A DNA stretch of 64,000 bases from assembly GCF_014196595.1 (NCBI RefSeq), contig NZ_JACIEA010000001.1:932845-996844 (forward strand), written 5' to 3'. The stretch comes from Sphingorhabdus rigui (GTDB lineage Bacteria; Pseudomonadota; Alphaproteobacteria; Sphingomonadales; Sphingomonadaceae). The number at the start of each line of letters is the position of its first letter. Within the stretch, counting starts at the first letter, position 1. Below, in pieces: positions 15,780 through 26,093 of this stretch. The position numbers and the translations under genes are program-made. A model generated the notes under the pieces. The model saw nothing but the letters and a program-made list of their open reading frames with translations. It searched no databases and was not told the DNA's origin.

Positions 15780-17423
15780 ATGGCTAACACGATTGCCGCG
15801 AACAAGGCCGAATTGCTTGCAATTGCCAATGCGGTTGCTGCCGAAAAGATGATCGACAAAGCTATTGTCATTGAGGCGTTGGAAGAAGCCATCCAGCGCG
15901 CTGCCCGTGCACGTTACGGCGCAGAAAACGACATTCGCGCGAAACTGGATACGCAGACCGGCGATCTTCGCCTGTGGCGCGTTGTGGAAGTTGTTGAAAA
16001 CGTCGAAGATTACTTCAAGCAAGTTGACCTGAAGCAAGCAGACAAGTTGCAAAAGGGCGCCGTTGTTGGTGACTTTATTGTTGACCCGCTGCCAGCGGTT
16101 GATCTGGGCCGTATCGATGCGCAGTCTGCAAAGCAGGTTATCTTCCAAAAGGTGCGCGATGCAGAGCGCGAGCGTCAGTTTGAAGAGTTTAAGGACCGCA
16201 CCGGTGAAATCATCACCGGCGTCGTAAAGTCGGTTGAGTTCGGCCATGTTGTTGTCGACCTTGGTCGCGCAGAAGGCGTTATCCGCCGTGACCAGCAAAT
16301 TCCGCGTGAAGTTGTCCGTGGCGGCGACCGCGTCCGGGCGCTGATTATGAAGGTGCAGCGCGAAAATCGTGGCCCGCAAATCCTGTTGAGCCGTGCGCAT
16401 CCTGACTTCATGAAGAAGCTGTTTGCGCAGGAAGTTCCTGAAATTTACGACGGCGTCATCGAAATCAAGGCCGCCGCACGTGACCCCGGCAGCCGCGCCA
16501 AAATTGGCGTTATCAGCCACGATAGCAGCATCGATCCCGTCGGCGCATGTGTCGGTATGAAGGGCAGCCGCGTTCAGGCCGTCGTTCAGGAAATGCAGGG
16601 CGAGAAAATCGACATCATTCCATGGTCGGAAGATACCGCGACGTTCATCGTAAACGCACTGCAGCCTGCGACCGTGAGCCGCGTTGTCATCGATGAAGAA
16701 GAAGGTCGCATCGAAGTTGTCGTTCCTGACGATCAGTTGAGCCTTGCCATTGGCCGTCGTGGCCAGAACGTTCGTTTGGCTTCGCAGCTGACCGGCCGTG
16801 GTATCGACATCATGACCGAAGCGGAATCGAGCGAAAAGCGTCAGAAAGAATTTGTTGAGCGTTCGGAAATGTTCCAGCAAGAGCTGGATGTGGACGAAAC
16901 CTTGGCGCAGCTTCTGGTTGCTGAAGGCTTTAGCGAGCTTGAAGAGGTTGCTTATGTCGATCCATCTGAAATCGCTGCCATCGAAGGCTTCGACGAAGGT
17001 CTGGCTGAAGAGCTTCAGAGCCGCGCACAAGAAGCGCTTGATCGCCGTGAAGAAGCCAACCGGAATGAACGCCGCGAACTGGGCGTTGACGACGCATTGG
17101 CCGAGCTCCCCATTCTGACGGAAGCGATGCTTGTTGTCCTGGGTAAGGCCGGCATCAAGACGCTTGATGATCTCGCTGACTTGGCGACCGACGAACTGAT
17201 CCAAAAGGCACGTGAGCCGCGCCGCAACGAACGTAGCGACCGCGAAATGCGCCGCAACCGTACGGAAGATAAGGCTGGCGTCTTGGCGGTGTTCGGATTG
17301 TCTGAAGAACAGGGCAATGAAATCATCATGGCCGCACGCGCACACTGGTTCGACGACGAAGACAGCGCGCCAGCTTCGGATATCATAGAGGAGGACGCGG
17401 TTGCAGCGGACGACTCCCAATGA
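15780..17423 (+). CDS. nusA: Transcription termination/antitermination factor NusA
   Basis: Binds RNA polymerase and nascent RNA, modulating pausing, termination and antitermination. The start at 15780 (MANTIAANKAEL, 547 residues) has AGGA upstream; longer frames run into rimP. Domains: N-terminal polymerase-binding domain (1-125), S1 (about 135-200, GEIITGVVKSVEFGHVVVDLG), KH1 and KH2 (230-345, DPVGACVGMKGSRVQAVVQE and LAIGRRGQNVRLASQL), then two helix-hairpin acidic repeats to residue 440-540. The last 23 bases contain the ribosome site and start of the ylxR gene. Confidence 0.96.
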   Translation: MANTIAANKAELLAIANAVAAEKMIDKAIVIEALEEAIQRAARARYGAENDIRAKLDTQTGDLRLWRVVEVVENVEDYFKQVDLKQADKLQKGAVVGDFIVDPLPAVDLGRIDAQSAKQVIFQKVRDAERERQFEEFKDRTGEIITGVVKSVEFGHVVVDLGRAEGVIRRDQQIPREVVRGGDRVRALIMKVQRENRGPQILLSRAHPDFMKKLFAQEVPEIYDGVIEIKAAARDPGSRAKIGVISHDSSIDPVGACVGMKGSRVQAVVQEMQGEKIDIIPWSEDTATFIVNALQPATVSRVVIDEEEGRIEVVVPDDQLSLAIGRRGQNVRLASQLTGRGIDIMTEAESSEKRQKEFVERSEMFQQELDVDETLAQLLVAEGFSELEEVAYVDPSEIAAIEGFDEGLAEELQSRAQEALDRREEANRNERRELGVDDALAELPILTEAMLVVLGKAGIKTLDDLADLATDELIQKAREPRRNERSDREMRRNRTEDKAGVLAVFGLSEEQGNEIIMAARAHWFDDEDSAPASDIIEEDAVAADDSQ

Positions 17424-18111
17424 GAACCGACACTCCCCAATAAGGAAGTGCATATTGTCAGGTGAGCATGGGACTCGTGCCCAGCTCATCCGGCTTGCCC
17501 TCGGGCCCGATGGCAGCATCGCGCCTGATCTATTTGCCAAGGCCCCGGGCCGTGGCGCGTGGATTGGTGTATCCGGGGCAGAACTGACAAAGGCGCAGGA
17601 AAAGGGCAAGCTTGCTGGCTTGCTGCGCCGCGCCTTCAAAACCGACAAGATTGACATCATTGATGACCTGAGCGGCCGCATCGACCGTGGGCTTGAAAAG
17701 GCTTTTCTGGACCGGCTCGGGTTGGAAGCGCGGGCAGGGCACCTTATCTTAGGTGCTGAGAAGATCGACTCTGCATCACGCAGCGGTCAGGTTCGTTTGC
17801 TTTTGCATGCGGCCGATGCCAGCGCCGACGGCAGTGGCAAACGCGACCAAGCTTGGCGCGTTGGTGAAGATGCCGAAGGGACCGGCAAGGGTGGTTTGAA
17901 GCTGCCTGTCGACCGTGACGCATTGTCTGCAGCGCTTGGACGGTCAAATGCCGTTCATGTCGCATTGATTGACCAAAAAGCGGCAGATAGGGTGATGCAT
18001 CATCTTGGACGCTGGCTAAATTTCAAAGGATGCAGTAATGCGCCCCTCGATTCCGCAGCTTCGGTTGCGGACGTGCGGGGCCATATTTCTGACGTCTCCG
18101 CAATTGACTGA
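17401..18111 (+). CDS. YlxR (DUF448)-L7Ae fusion RNA-binding protein
   Basis: A 236-residue fusion: an N-terminal YlxR/DUF448 domain (about 10-90, RKCILSGEHGTRAQLIRLAL and GRGAWIG) and a C-terminal L7Ae-like RNA-binding domain (about 110-215, GHLILGAEKIDSASRSGQVRLLLHAADAS). In Firmicutes these are two adjacent genes, ylxR and ylxQ, in the same cluster. The start is a TTG at 17401 inside the end of nusA; a perfect AGGAGG lies six bases before it, and the next possible starts would cut into the DUF448 core. The overlap with nusA is 23 bases. Confidence 0.9.
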   Translation: MQRTTPNENRHSPIRKCILSGEHGTRAQLIRLALGPDGSIAPDLFAKAPGRGAWIGVSGAELTKAQEKGKLAGLLRRAFKTDKIDIIDDLSGRIDRGLEKAFLDRLGLEARAGHLILGAEKIDSASRSGQVRLLLHAADASADGSGKRDQAWRVGEDAEGTGKGGLKLPVDRDALSAALGRSNAVHVALIDQKAADRVMHHLGRWLNFKGCSNAPLDSAASVADVRGHISDVSAID

Positions 18112-18132
18112 GTAAGGACGGGTTCTGTTTCG

Positions 18133-20670
18133 ATGAGTGATGATACCAACAATAAACCGACATTAACGCGCAAGCCGCTCACTTTGAGCCGCTCGCTCGA
18201 GTCTGGTGAAGTCAAACAGACCTTTAGCCATGGCCGCACAAACAAAGTTGTTGTCGAGGTTAAGCGCAAGAAACTCGTCGGTAAGCCCGGTTACGCGCCT
18301 GAGGCTGAAGTAGCCGCGCCACCACCACCTCCGCCGCCACCCGCTGCGCCTGTAGCGGCAGCACCTGCGCCGGCCCCGGCTGCACCAGCACCGCGTCCGA
18401 CGGGCAATGACATGCTGAGCCGTCAAGAGCGTCAGGCAAAGCTGCTTCGCGAAGCTGAAGAAGCGCGTTTGGCCATGCTGGAAGAAAGCAGCCGCCGTGA
18501 AGCTGAACAGCGTGCACAGCGCGCCGAAGAAGAGCGTCAGCGCGCGCAAGCCAATCGTGAGGAAGCCGCCGCTCCGCCGCCTCCACCGCCAGCTGCAGCA
18601 GCGCCCGTTGAGCCTGAAACATTTGAACCTGCTGCTGAAGAAGCCAGCAAGGATACTGCCGCACCTGCGCCGCGTCGTTTTACGCCTGTTGAAGCGCCCA
18701 AGCGTCCTGAGCGCGAGCGTGAAGAGGTTAAGAAGGCTCCAAATCGTCCAACCCGTGGCGCAGCGGATGATCGCCGCCAGTCGGGCAAGCTAACCGTTAC
18801 CCGCGCGCTTGAGGGCGATGATGGTGCCCGTGCGCGTTCACTCGCTGCGCTGAAGCGTGCGCGTGAAAAGGAAAAGCGTTTGCATGGCGGCGGTAACCGT
18901 CAGGCACAGGTGAAGCAGACCCGTGACGTCGTTGTCCCTGAAACAATTACTGTTCAGGAACTGGCCAACCGTATGGCTGAAAAGGGCAGTGACCTGGTCA
19001 AGGCACTGTTCAAAATGGGCATGCCCGTCACGATCAACGAGACTATCGACCAAGATACGGCAGAATTGCTCGTCGAGGAGTTTGGCCACAACATCACCCG
19101 CGTTTCCGACGCTGACGTCGACATCGTTCATGACGAAGACGTTGATGCCCCAGAAACGTTGAAGGCGCGTCCGCCCGTTGTTACGGTCATGGGCCATGTC
19201 GACCATGGTAAGACATCGCTGCTTGACGCCTTGCGCGGCGCAAATGTGGTTTCGGGTGAAGCTGGCGGTATTACGCAGCATATCGGTGCGTATCAGGTGA
19301 AGACAAAGGATGGCTCGCTCATCACTTTCCTCGATACCCCGGGCCATGAAGCATTCACGCAAATGCGCCAACGCGGTGCCTCGGTTACCGATATCGTCAT
19401 TCTGGTGGTTGCGGCCGATGACGGTCTTATGCCGCAGACGATCGAAGCCATTAAGCATGCCAAGGCAGCCAATGTGCCGATGATTGTTGCGATCAACAAG
19501 ATCGACAAGGAAGGCGCAAACCCGCAGAAGGTGCGTGAACGTCTGCTTGAACATGAAGTCGTTGTCGAAGCGATGGGCGGCGATGTTCAGGACGTGGAAG
19601 TCTCCGCGCTCAAGAAAACTGGCTTGGACGACCTGCTCGACAAGTTGGCGCTTCAGGCTGAAGTTATGGAACTCAAGTCCAATCCTGATCGTGCGGCGGA
19701 AGCCGTTGTGGTTGAGGCGCAGCTTGATAAGGGCCGCGGCGCGGTTGCGACCGTGCTGGTAAAGCGCGGCACGTTGAAGCGTGGCGATATCTTCGTTGTC
19801 GGCGCAGAAAGCGGCAAGGTCCGCGCGCTGATTAATGACAAGGGCCAACAGGTACCCGAAGCGGGCCCGGCAACGCCGGTCGAAGTGCTCGGCCTGACGG
19901 GTGTGCCATCTGCTGGTGACGTCTTGACCGTCGTAGAAAACGAAGCGCGTGCCCGCGAAGTTGCCCTGTACCGCAAGGAACAGTCAACGAAGGTGCGTAC
20001 AGCGCAAGTTACGCCAAATCTTGAAAACCTGTTTGATAATTTGTCCGCCACGCGGGCGAAGGAATATCCTGTCGTCATCAAGGGCGATGTGCAGGGTTCT
20101 GTCGAAGCCATTGTGACGGCGCTCAACAATATCTCCACAGACGAGATCAAGGTGCGCGTTCTGTTGGCTGGCGTTGGCGGTATTACGGAATCGGATATGC
20201 TGCTTGCTGCCGCGTCCAATGCGCCGCTGATCGGCTTTAACGTGCGTCCGAACAGCAAGGCTGCAGCGCTTGCGAAGCGTGACCGCGTCCGGTTGAAATA
20301 TTTCGATGTGATTTATCACCTTACGGCAGACATCGCCAAGGAAATGGCGGGCGAGCTTGGTCCGGAAATCATCGAAACCGTTGTTGGCCGCGCAGAGGTC
20401 AAGGACGTGTTCAAGTCCGGCAAGCGCGACAAGGCCGCTGGTTTGCTGGTCACCGAAGGCATCATCAAAAAGGGCCTTCATGCACGTCTTACCCGCGAAG
20501 ACGTTATCGTGTCGAAAACCACGATTGCTTCGCTTCGCCGGTTCAAGGACAATATCGACGAAGTGCGTGCTGGTCTCGAATGTGGTGTCGTGTTGGCGGA
20601 TACCAACGACGTCAAGGCGGGCGATATGCTCGAGGTCTTTGAAGTCGAGGAACGTGAACGGACGTTGTGA
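18133..20670 (+). CDS. infB: Translation initiation factor IF-2
   Basis: GTPase that brings initiator tRNA to the 30S subunit. The 845 residues comprise a long N-terminal arm (1-260, with low-complexity Pro/Ala runs at about 57-90 and 150-160 and a charged Glu/Arg helix between them), an IF2-N domain (about 265-325, [21 protein letters not shown]), the G domain ([20 protein letters not shown] at about 348, [16 protein letters not shown]), and domains II-IV. It starts 21 bases after the YlxR-L7Ae gene. Confidence 0.97.
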   Translation: MSDDTNNKPTLTRKPLTLSRSLESGEVKQTFSHGRTNKVVVEVKRKKLVGKPGYAPEAEVAAPPPPPPPPAAPVAAAPAPAPAAPAPRPTGNDMLSRQERQAKLLREAEEARLAMLEESSRREAEQRAQRAEEERQRAQANREEAAAPPPPPPAAAAPVEPETFEPAAEEASKDTAAPAPRRFTPVEAPKRPEREREEVKKAPNRPTRGAADDRRQSGKLTVTRALEGDDGARARSLAALKRAREKEKRLHGGGNRQAQVKQTRDVVVPETITVQELANRMAEKGSDLVKALFKMGMPVTINETIDQDTAELLVEEFGHNITRVSDADVDIVHDEDVDAPETLKARPPVVTVMGHVDHGKTSLLDALRGANVVSGEAGGITQHIGAYQVKTKDGSLITFLDTPGHEAFTQMRQRGASVTDIVILVVAADDGLMPQTIEAIKHAKAANVPMIVAINKIDKEGANPQKVRERLLEHEVVVEAMGGDVQDVEVSALKKTGLDDLLDKLALQAEVMELKSNPDRAAEAVVVEAQLDKGRGAVATVLVKRGTLKRGDIFVVGAESGKVRALINDKGQQVPEAGPATPVEVLGLTGVPSAGDVLTVVENEARAREVALYRKEQSTKVRTAQVTPNLENLFDNLSATRAKEYPVVIKGDVQGSVEAIVTALNNISTDEIKVRVLLAGVGGITESDMLLAAASNAPLIGFNVRPNSKAAALAKRDRVRLKYFDVIYHLTADIAKEMAGELGPEIIETVVGRAEVKDVFKSGKRDKAAGLLVTEGIIKKGLHARLTREDVIVSKTTIASLRRFKDNIDEVRAGLECGVVLADTNDVKAGDMLEVFEVEERERTL

Positions 20671-20699
20671 GCTTAGCTCGAACCTGAAAGGGGAGCTGT

Positions 20700-21104
20700 A
20701 TGGCCAAACATAACGACACTGGTACCGAGGGCCGTTCCGTGCGGTTGCTGCGCGTTGGCGAACAATTCCGGCACATATTGTCGGAACTGCTCGCGCGCGG
20801 CGAAGTGCATGACGATGTTCTTAACAGCCACAGTGTCAGCGTGACCGAAGTGCGGATGTCCCCGGATTTACGCCATGCAACGGCATTCATTAAGCCGCTG
20901 CTGGGCGCAAATGAAGAAAAGGTGCTGAAAGCACTGCGCACCAATACGGCGTTTTTCCAAAAGGAAGTCGCCTCGCGGGTGAGCATGAAATATGCGGCGA
21001 AGCTGAAATTTCTGGCCGACGATAGCTTCGACCAAGCCACACATATCGAAGGCTTATTGGCGCAGCCCAAGGTGCAACAAGATTTGACCGACGACGCAGA
21101 ATAA
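20700..21104 (+). CDS. rbfA: Ribosome-binding factor A
   Basis: Late 30S maturation factor with a KH-type fold. The 134 residues include [24 protein letters not shown] at the N-terminus and [20 protein letters not shown], a hallmark of the family, near residue 40-60. A ribosome site (AAAGGGGAG) precedes the ATG. Its stop overlaps the thymidine kinase start by one base (TAATG). Confidence 0.95.
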   Translation: MAKHNDTGTEGRSVRLLRVGEQFRHILSELLARGEVHDDVLNSHSVSVTEVRMSPDLRHATAFIKPLLGANEEKVLKALRTNTAFFQKEVASRVSMKYAAKLKFLADDSFDQATHIEGLLAQPKVQQDLTDDAE

Positions 21105-21685
21105 TGGCCAAGTTATATTTCTACTACGCGTCAATGAACGCAGGCAAATCGACGACCTTGCTGCAGGCGGCATTCAATTATGGCGAGCGCGGCATGCAGG
21201 TGATGCTGTGGACCGCCGCTATTGATGATCGCCCGGGTTTCGGTGCGATCAGCTCGCGCATTGGTCTCGCAGGCGATGCCAGCCGCTTTGAAAGCAACAC
21301 GGACATCGAAAGCGCAGTCCTTGCCAAACACGCAGAAACGCCGCTCGCGTGCGTGCTGATCGACGAAGCGCAGTTTTTGACCAAAGAGCAGGTTTGGCAG
21401 GCTGCAAGCTTAGCCGACAAGGCCGGTATTCCGGTCGTTTGCTATGGCTTGCGCACGGATTTTCAGGGCGAACTTTTTCCCGGCTCCGCTGCATTGCTTG
21501 GCATCGCGGACAGCCTGGTTGAATTAAAAGGCGTGTGTGACTGCGGTCGCAAAGCGACGATGAATTTGCGCGTTGATGAGACCGGCAAAGCCGTTGTCGA
21601 TGGCGCACAAACCGAAATCGGTGGCGATGACCGTTACGTCGCAATGTGCCGAAAGCATTTTAATGAGGCACGCGGCTTAGGCTGA
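21104..21685 (+). CDS. tdk: Thymidine kinase (type II, Tdk)
   Basis: Salvage of thymidine to dTMP. The 193 residues begin [21 protein letters not shown], containing the P-loop, and carry the Walker-B-like CVLIDEAQFL (about 84-93) and CYGLRTDFQGELFPGS, the lasso/substrate segment. Zinc cysteines are present as VCDCGRKA and MCRKHF near the C-terminus. It is coupled to rbfA by a one-base overlap, an unusual member of the nusA-infB-pnp cluster. Confidence 0.95.
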   Translation: MAKLYFYYASMNAGKSTTLLQAAFNYGERGMQVMLWTAAIDDRPGFGAISSRIGLAGDASRFESNTDIESAVLAKHAETPLACVLIDEAQFLTKEQVWQAASLADKAGIPVVCYGLRTDFQGELFPGSAALLGIADSLVELKGVCDCGRKATMNLRVDETGKAVVDGAQTEIGGDDRYVAMCRKHFNEARGLG

Positions 21686-21728
21686 CTTTTCATGTGCCGT
21701 TCATCCAGAAAGGCATATCGTCGGGCCT

Positions 21729-22160
21729 ATGATGAAAAAAGCCTTGCTCTCATTGTCGGTCGCCGCGGCAATCGCGGCGCCCGCGCATTCCAAAAGGCCG
21801 GAGCCCTATGTGTGGCCCGAAGTCGGCGTGGAAACCAAGATCAATTTCCCTAACCAAGGCGCGATCCGCAATTTCGAAGCCGATGGCAATGACGGCATAT
21901 GGCTGGAGGACCGGCAGCGGCGTTGGTATTATGCTGAGTTGCTTGGTGGATGCCAGGAACTTGATTTCGCGCAAGCGATTGGTTTTGATACGCGCGGTTC
22001 GGCGACTTTCGACAGGTTCAGCACGATCGTCGTGGCTGGCGACAAATGCCAATTGGCCAGCCTTGTGACCGCCAAAAAGCCATTGCCCCGCAAAGAGCGC
22101 CTAAAGCTCCGCAAGCAAACATTGGCCGCAGGCAGGGAAGCCGCCGCGCCTTCAAATTGA
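21729..22160 (+). CDS. DUF6491-like exported small protein
   Basis: A 143-residue protein with a signal peptide (MKKALLSLSVAAAIAAPAHS) and a core that matches what I know of DUF6491: INFPNQGAIRNFEADGNDG, then DRQRRWYYAELLGGCQELDFAQAIGF, DRFSTIVVAGDKCQLASL. Two conserved Cys could form a disulfide. Function unknown. The ATG may be at 21729 or 21732. It stands between tdk and truB in the translation cluster and is probably cotranscribed. Confidence 0.7.
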   Translation: MMKKALLSLSVAAAIAAPAHSKRPEPYVWPEVGVETKINFPNQGAIRNFEADGNDGIWLEDRQRRWYYAELLGGCQELDFAQAIGFDTRGSATFDRFSTIVVAGDKCQLASLVTAKKPLPRKERLKLRKQTLAAGREAAAPSN

Positions 22161-22175
22161 CTTGATGCTATGCCG

Positions 22176-22189
22176 CGCCCTAAAGGGCG
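22176..22189 (+). promoter_or_regulatory. Short hairpin over the truB ribosome-binding site
   Basis: CGCCC-TAAA-GGGCG forms a 5-bp stem whose right arm is the only purine-rich element (AAAGGG) before the truB ATG at 22193. It may damp truB initiation. Small enough to be chance. Confidence 0.35.
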
Positions 22190-22192
22190 GGC

Positions 22193-23107
22193 ATGCATGG
22201 CTGGATCATCCTCGATAAACCGCTTGGTCTGGGTTCAACGCAGGCCGTTGCAGCGGTAAAGCGCAACTTGCGATCTGCCGGCTTTGGTAAGGTCAAGGTT
22301 GGGCATGGCGGTACGCTTGATCCGCTCGCCACCGGTGTTCTGCCCATCGCATTGGGTGAGGCGACCAAATTATGTGGCCGGATGCTCGACGCGTCCAAGA
22401 CATATGATTTTACCATCTGCTTTGGGGCAGAGACCAGCGGCCTAGATGCCGAGGGCGAGGTTGTTGCAACTTCGGATGTGCGGCCCACGCTGGAACAGGT
22501 GCAGCAAGCACTGGCGCAATTCACAGGGCCGATTGAACAGATCCCACCTGCTTATTCGGCGATCAAAATCGATGGCAAGCGCGCGTATGATCTGGCGCGG
22601 GCAGGGGAAGTGGTCGAGATGAAGTCGCGAGGCGTCACGATATACGCGCTTTCGGTCCAGCAGCCGGACGCTCTCCCTCGCAGCGACGCGCTTTTGGGTT
22701 CGGTCACACTGACTGCCGACGTTTCCAAAGGCACGTACATACGCAGCTTGGCGCGGGATATTGCATATGCTTTGGGTACTGTCGGCCATGTCTCTATGCT
22801 GCGCCGCGTGCGCGCAGGTCCGTTTGCCCTGAATGGCGCGATTTCGCTGGACAAACTCAATGCATTCGGCCAAGGGGCAGCCCAAGAAGACATTATCTTG
22901 CCGATAGAGGCAGGGCTGGTCGACATCCCGGCTCTTGATCTCTCCCCGGAACAGGCAAGGGCGATCCAACAGGGTCGCGTCTTGACCGGGATTGCCATGA
23001 AAGATGGGCTACATTGGGCGAGGGACGCAGATTTGCGGCCTATTGCACTGGTGGAGAACATCGACGGTGCTTTAAAAACCGTCCGTGGCTTTAACCTAAC
23101 TCCATGA
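22193..23107 (+). CDS. truB: tRNA pseudouridine(55) synthase TruB
   Basis: Makes pseudouridine 55 in the T-loop of tRNAs. The 304 residues open [23 protein letters not shown], and the catalytic Asp lies in the motif [23 protein letters not shown] (about 37-58). [19 protein letters not shown] and [13 protein letters not shown] follow, then a C-terminal PUA-like region. It lies between the DUF6491-like gene and rpsO. Confidence 0.96.
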   Translation: MHGWIILDKPLGLGSTQAVAAVKRNLRSAGFGKVKVGHGGTLDPLATGVLPIALGEATKLCGRMLDASKTYDFTICFGAETSGLDAEGEVVATSDVRPTLEQVQQALAQFTGPIEQIPPAYSAIKIDGKRAYDLARAGEVVEMKSRGVTIYALSVQQPDALPRSDALLGSVTLTADVSKGTYIRSLARDIAYALGTVGHVSMLRRVRAGPFALNGAISLDKLNAFGQGAAQEDIILPIEAGLVDIPALDLSPEQARAIQQGRVLTGIAMKDGLHWARDADLRPIALVENIDGALKTVRGFNLTP

Positions 23108-23123
23108 TGTTCGAAGGAAAAAT

Positions 23124-23393
23124 ATGTCAATTACTGCAGAACGTAAAGCACAGGTCATCAAAGAGCACGCACGCGAGCCAAATGATACCGGATCACCAGA
23201 AGTGCAGGTTGCAATCCTGACTGACCGTATCAACACGCTGACCAGCCACTTTAAAGACCACCACAAGGACAATCATTCGCGTCGTGGTCTTCTTCAGATG
23301 GTCAACAAGCGTCGTTCGCTTTTGGATTACCTGAAAAAAATCGATGGCGACCGTTACGCGGCGCTCATCGCGAAGCTCGGCCTTCGTAAGTAA
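23124..23393 (+). CDS. rpsO: 30S ribosomal protein S15
   Basis: Primary 16S rRNA-binding protein of the small subunit. The 89 residues are the standard length: [73 protein letters not shown] precedes the ATG. A strong terminator follows, so pnp may depend on readthrough or on its own promoter. Confidence 0.98.
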   Translation: MSITAERKAQVIKEHAREPNDTGSPEVQVAILTDRINTLTSHFKDHHKDNHSRRGLLQMVNKRRSLLDYLKKIDGDRYAALIAKLGLRK

Positions 23394-23398
23394 ATTTA

Positions 23399-23426
23399 AA
23401 AGCGGCCTCAATCGGGGCCGCTTTTT
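23399..23426 (+). terminator. Rho-independent terminator of rpsO
   Basis: Stem AAAGCGGCC/GGCCGCTTT (23399-23407 and 23416-23424) closed by an 8-base loop and followed by T residues to 23426, six bases after the rpsO stop. Confidence 0.92.
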
Positions 23427-23462
23427 GCATGGGGGGTCCGGCAATGAGGCTGGACTGCCATG

Positions 23463-23541
23463 GGGGCTTTGAAATGCCCCGGCCGTTTGCGGATCGGATC
23501 ATCCGCTCAATTGAGGCCCCGCATCGCATAGGGCATGCGGG
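23463..23541 (+). promoter_or_regulatory. Structured pnp leader with three consecutive hairpins
   Basis: Three perfect stems occur in a row: GGGGC/GCCCC (23463-23467, 23476-23480), GCGGAT/ATCCGC (23489-23494, 23501-23506) and CCCGCAT/ATGCGGG (23518-23524, 23535-23541). The last ends five bases before the AGGA ribosome site of pnp. In E. coli a leader hairpin cut by RNase III mediates PNPase autocontrol; a like role here is inferred. Confidence 0.6.
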
Positions 23542-23555
23542 TCAAAGGAAAATCT

Positions 23556-25877
23556 ATGTTTAATACGAAAACTGTATCAATCGAGTGGGGCGGACAAACC
23601 CTGACACTCGAAACGGGTAAGGTTGCCCGTCAAGCTGACGGCGCTGTTATGGCGTCTTTGGGCGAAACTGTTGTACTTTGCGCGGTTACCGCGGCGAAGT
23701 CGGTAAAGGATGGTCAGGATTTCTTCCCATTGACCGTTCACTATCAAGAAAAATATTCGGCAGCTGGCCGTATCCCCGGTGGCTTCTTTAAGCGGGAACG
23801 CGGCGCGACTGAAAAGGAAACTTTGGTTTCCCGTTTGATCGACCGTCCATTGCGTCCGTTGTTCCCAGAAGGTTTCTACAACGAAATCAACGCAATTGCA
23901 CAAGTTCTTAGCTATGACGGCGAGAATGAGCCGGACATTTTGGCGCTTGTTGCAGCATCGGCTGCGATGACCATTTCGGGCGTTCCTTTCATGGGCCCAA
24001 TCGGCGCAGCACGCGTTGGTTACCTGAACGGCGAATATATCCTGAACCCAACGGATGAGCAGGTTGCAGAAGGTGATCTCGACCTTGTTGTTGCAGCGAC
24101 ATATGACGCCGTGATGATGGTTGAATCCGAAGCCAATGAGCTTTCGGAAGAAGTCATGCTTGGTGCCGTCCTGTTTGCGCATGACGCATGTAAGGAAGTC
24201 GTTAAGGCAATCATCAAGCTTGCTGAACAAGCTGCCAAGGATCCTTGGGCAATGGCGGAGCAGGCTGACCTGACCGCTGCGAAGGACAAGCTTAAGAAGC
24301 TGATCGGCAAGGATATTGCTGCAGCCTATAAGCTGACCGACAAGTCGGAACGCAGCAACGCGTTGAACGTTGCACGCGCAAAGGCGAAGGAAGCGTTTGT
24401 TGATGCCGCGCCTCAGGATCAGCTTGCCGCTGGCAAGTTGATGAAGAAGCTTGAAGCTGAAATCGTTCGCGGCGCCATCCTGAAGGACGGCACCCGTATC
24501 GACGGTCGCAGCACCACGCAAATCCGTCCAATCGTCTCGGAAACGCATTTCTTGCCACGCGCACATGGTTCTGCCTTGTTCACACGCGGCGAAACGCAAA
24601 CCATCGCAACCTGCACCTTGGGCACCAAGGATGCAGAGCAGATGATCGACGGTCTTGGCGGTCTGCATTATGAAAACTTCATGCTGCATTATAACTTCCC
24701 ACCGTACAGCGTTGGTGAAGTTGGCCGTTTCGGTGCGCCCGGTCGCCGCGAAGTGGGACATGGTAAGCTTGCATGGCGTGCGCTGCACCCCGTGCTGCCA
24801 ACCAAGGACGAGTTCCCGTACACAATCCGTTTGACCAGCGACATCACAGAGTCGAACGGCTCTTCGTCGATGGCGTCGGTTTGCGGTGGCAGCCTCGCCA
24901 TGATGGACGCAGGCGTACCTATCAAGCGTCCGGTTTCGGGTATCGCAATGGGTCTTATCCTTGAAGGTAAGGATTTCGCGATCCTTTCGGACATCTTGGG
25001 TGATGAAGATCATCTCGGCGATATGGATTTCAAGGTTGCTGGAACGTCAGAAGGCATCACCACGATGCAGATGGACATCAAGATTGCCGGTATTACCCGT
25101 GAAATCTTCGAAGCTGCATTGAACCAAGCCAAGGAAGGCCGCGCGCATATCCTTGGTGAAATGGCAAAAGCTTTGGGCGAAGCCCGCGGTGAATTGTCGG
25201 CGCACGCACCACGCATCGAAACCATGCAGATCGACAAAGCGAAGATCCGCGACATCATCGGTACCGGTGGTAAGGTTATTCGTGAAATCGTCGCCACCAC
25301 TGGCGCGAAGGTCGACATCGATGATGAAGGTCTTATCAAGATCTCGTCGTCCGACGTTGCCCAGATCGAAGCCGCACGTAAGTGGATTTCCGGCATCGTT
25401 GAAGAAGCTGAAGTCGGCAAAATCTACGACGGCAAGGTCGTCAATCTCGTCGATTTCGGTGCGTTCGTAAACTTCATGGGTGGCAAGGACGGTCTCGTCC
25501 ACGTCAGCGAAATGCGCAACGAGCGCGTTGAGAAGGTTACCGACGTCGTCAGCGAAGGCATGGACGTTAAGGTCAAGGTTCTTGAAATCGATCCACGTGG
25601 CAAGGTTCGCCTTTCCATGCGCGTCGTTGATCAGGAAACCGGTGAAGAACTGGAAGATACACGCCCGCCACGTGAAAAGAGCGAGCGCAGCGATCGTGGT
25701 CCCCGTCGTGAAGGCGGCGGTGGCGGACGCGGCGAAGGCCGTGGCGATCGCGGACCGCGTCGTGATGGCGGTCGGGGCGAAGGCCGCGGCGACCGTGGTC
25801 CACGCCAAGAGCGTTCAGAAGGCGGAAACAATGGCGGGGGCGATCCCGACCATGTTCCAGCATTCCTGAAGGACTAG
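23556..25877 (+). CDS. pnp: Polyribonucleotide nucleotidyltransferase (PNPase)
   Basis: Phosphorolytic 3'-5' exoribonuclease of the degradosome. The start at 23556 ([13 protein letters not shown], 773 residues) has AAAGGA six bases before; an ATG at 23535 lies inside a leader hairpin. Domains: RNase PH 1 (10-140), helical linker, RNase PH 2 (about 310-530, with [14 protein letters not shown] and [20 protein letters not shown]), KH (about 560-615, [13 protein letters not shown]) and S1 (about 625-695, [29 protein letters not shown]). The last 65 or so residues are an Arg/Gly-rich tail with [10 protein letters not shown] twice, ending [10 protein letters not shown]. Confidence 0.97.
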   Translation: MFNTKTVSIEWGGQTLTLETGKVARQADGAVMASLGETVVLCAVTAAKSVKDGQDFFPLTVHYQEKYSAAGRIPGGFFKRERGATEKETLVSRLIDRPLRPLFPEGFYNEINAIAQVLSYDGENEPDILALVAASAAMTISGVPFMGPIGAARVGYLNGEYILNPTDEQVAEGDLDLVVAATYDAVMMVESEANELSEEVMLGAVLFAHDACKEVVKAIIKLAEQAAKDPWAMAEQADLTAAKDKLKKLIGKDIAAAYKLTDKSERSNALNVARAKAKEAFVDAAPQDQLAAGKLMKKLEAEIVRGAILKDGTRIDGRSTTQIRPIVSETHFLPRAHGSALFTRGETQTIATCTLGTKDAEQMIDGLGGLHYENFMLHYNFPPYSVGEVGRFGAPGRREVGHGKLAWRALHPVLPTKDEFPYTIRLTSDITESNGSSSMASVCGGSLAMMDAGVPIKRPVSGIAMGLILEGKDFAILSDILGDEDHLGDMDFKVAGTSEGITTMQMDIKIAGITREIFEAALNQAKEGRAHILGEMAKALGEARGELSAHAPRIETMQIDKAKIRDIIGTGGKVIREIVATTGAKVDIDDEGLIKISSSDVAQIEAARKWISGIVEEAEVGKIYDGKVVNLVDFGAFVNFMGGKDGLVHVSEMRNERVEKVTDVVSEGMDVKVKVLEIDPRGKVRLSMRVVDQETGEELEDTRPPREKSERSDRGPRREGGGGGRGEGRGDRGPRRDGGRGEGRGDRGPRQERSEGGNNGGGDPDHVPAFLKD

Positions 25878-25920
25878 GCCCGCGCGGCAAACAGAACATC
25901 CTGCAAAAGGATTGGAGAGG

Positions 25921-25949
25921 AAAAGGGGTCGCTACGGTGGCCCCTTTTT
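25921..25949 (+). terminator. Rho-independent terminator of pnp
   Basis: AAAAGGGG pairs with CCCCTTTT, with a partly wobble-paired inner stem, and a run of five T ends at 25949. It begins 44 bases after the pnp stop. The rest of the gap up to bamD (25950-26093) shows no further element. Confidence 0.85.
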
Positions 25950-26093
25950 CGTTGTGGGCATTCGCCGCCGTAAATGGGCAAAGCCGGTTGCCCCCGACGC
26001 TGTCTCGGCTTCAGTTCATGCCCGATATAGCATCTCGCACTAACATGCGCAAAACCCTTGGCGACGGCCACAAGAGTATCTAAGGACAATCCC

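Noticed and set aside
15711-17681. 656-codon minus-strand frame over nusA and ylxR
   Set aside because: Antisense shadow of strongly conserved genes; composition reflects codon bias of the real strand.
23577-25013. 478-codon minus-strand frame over pnp
   Set aside because: Antisense shadow of PNPase; no start context, no recognisable domain.
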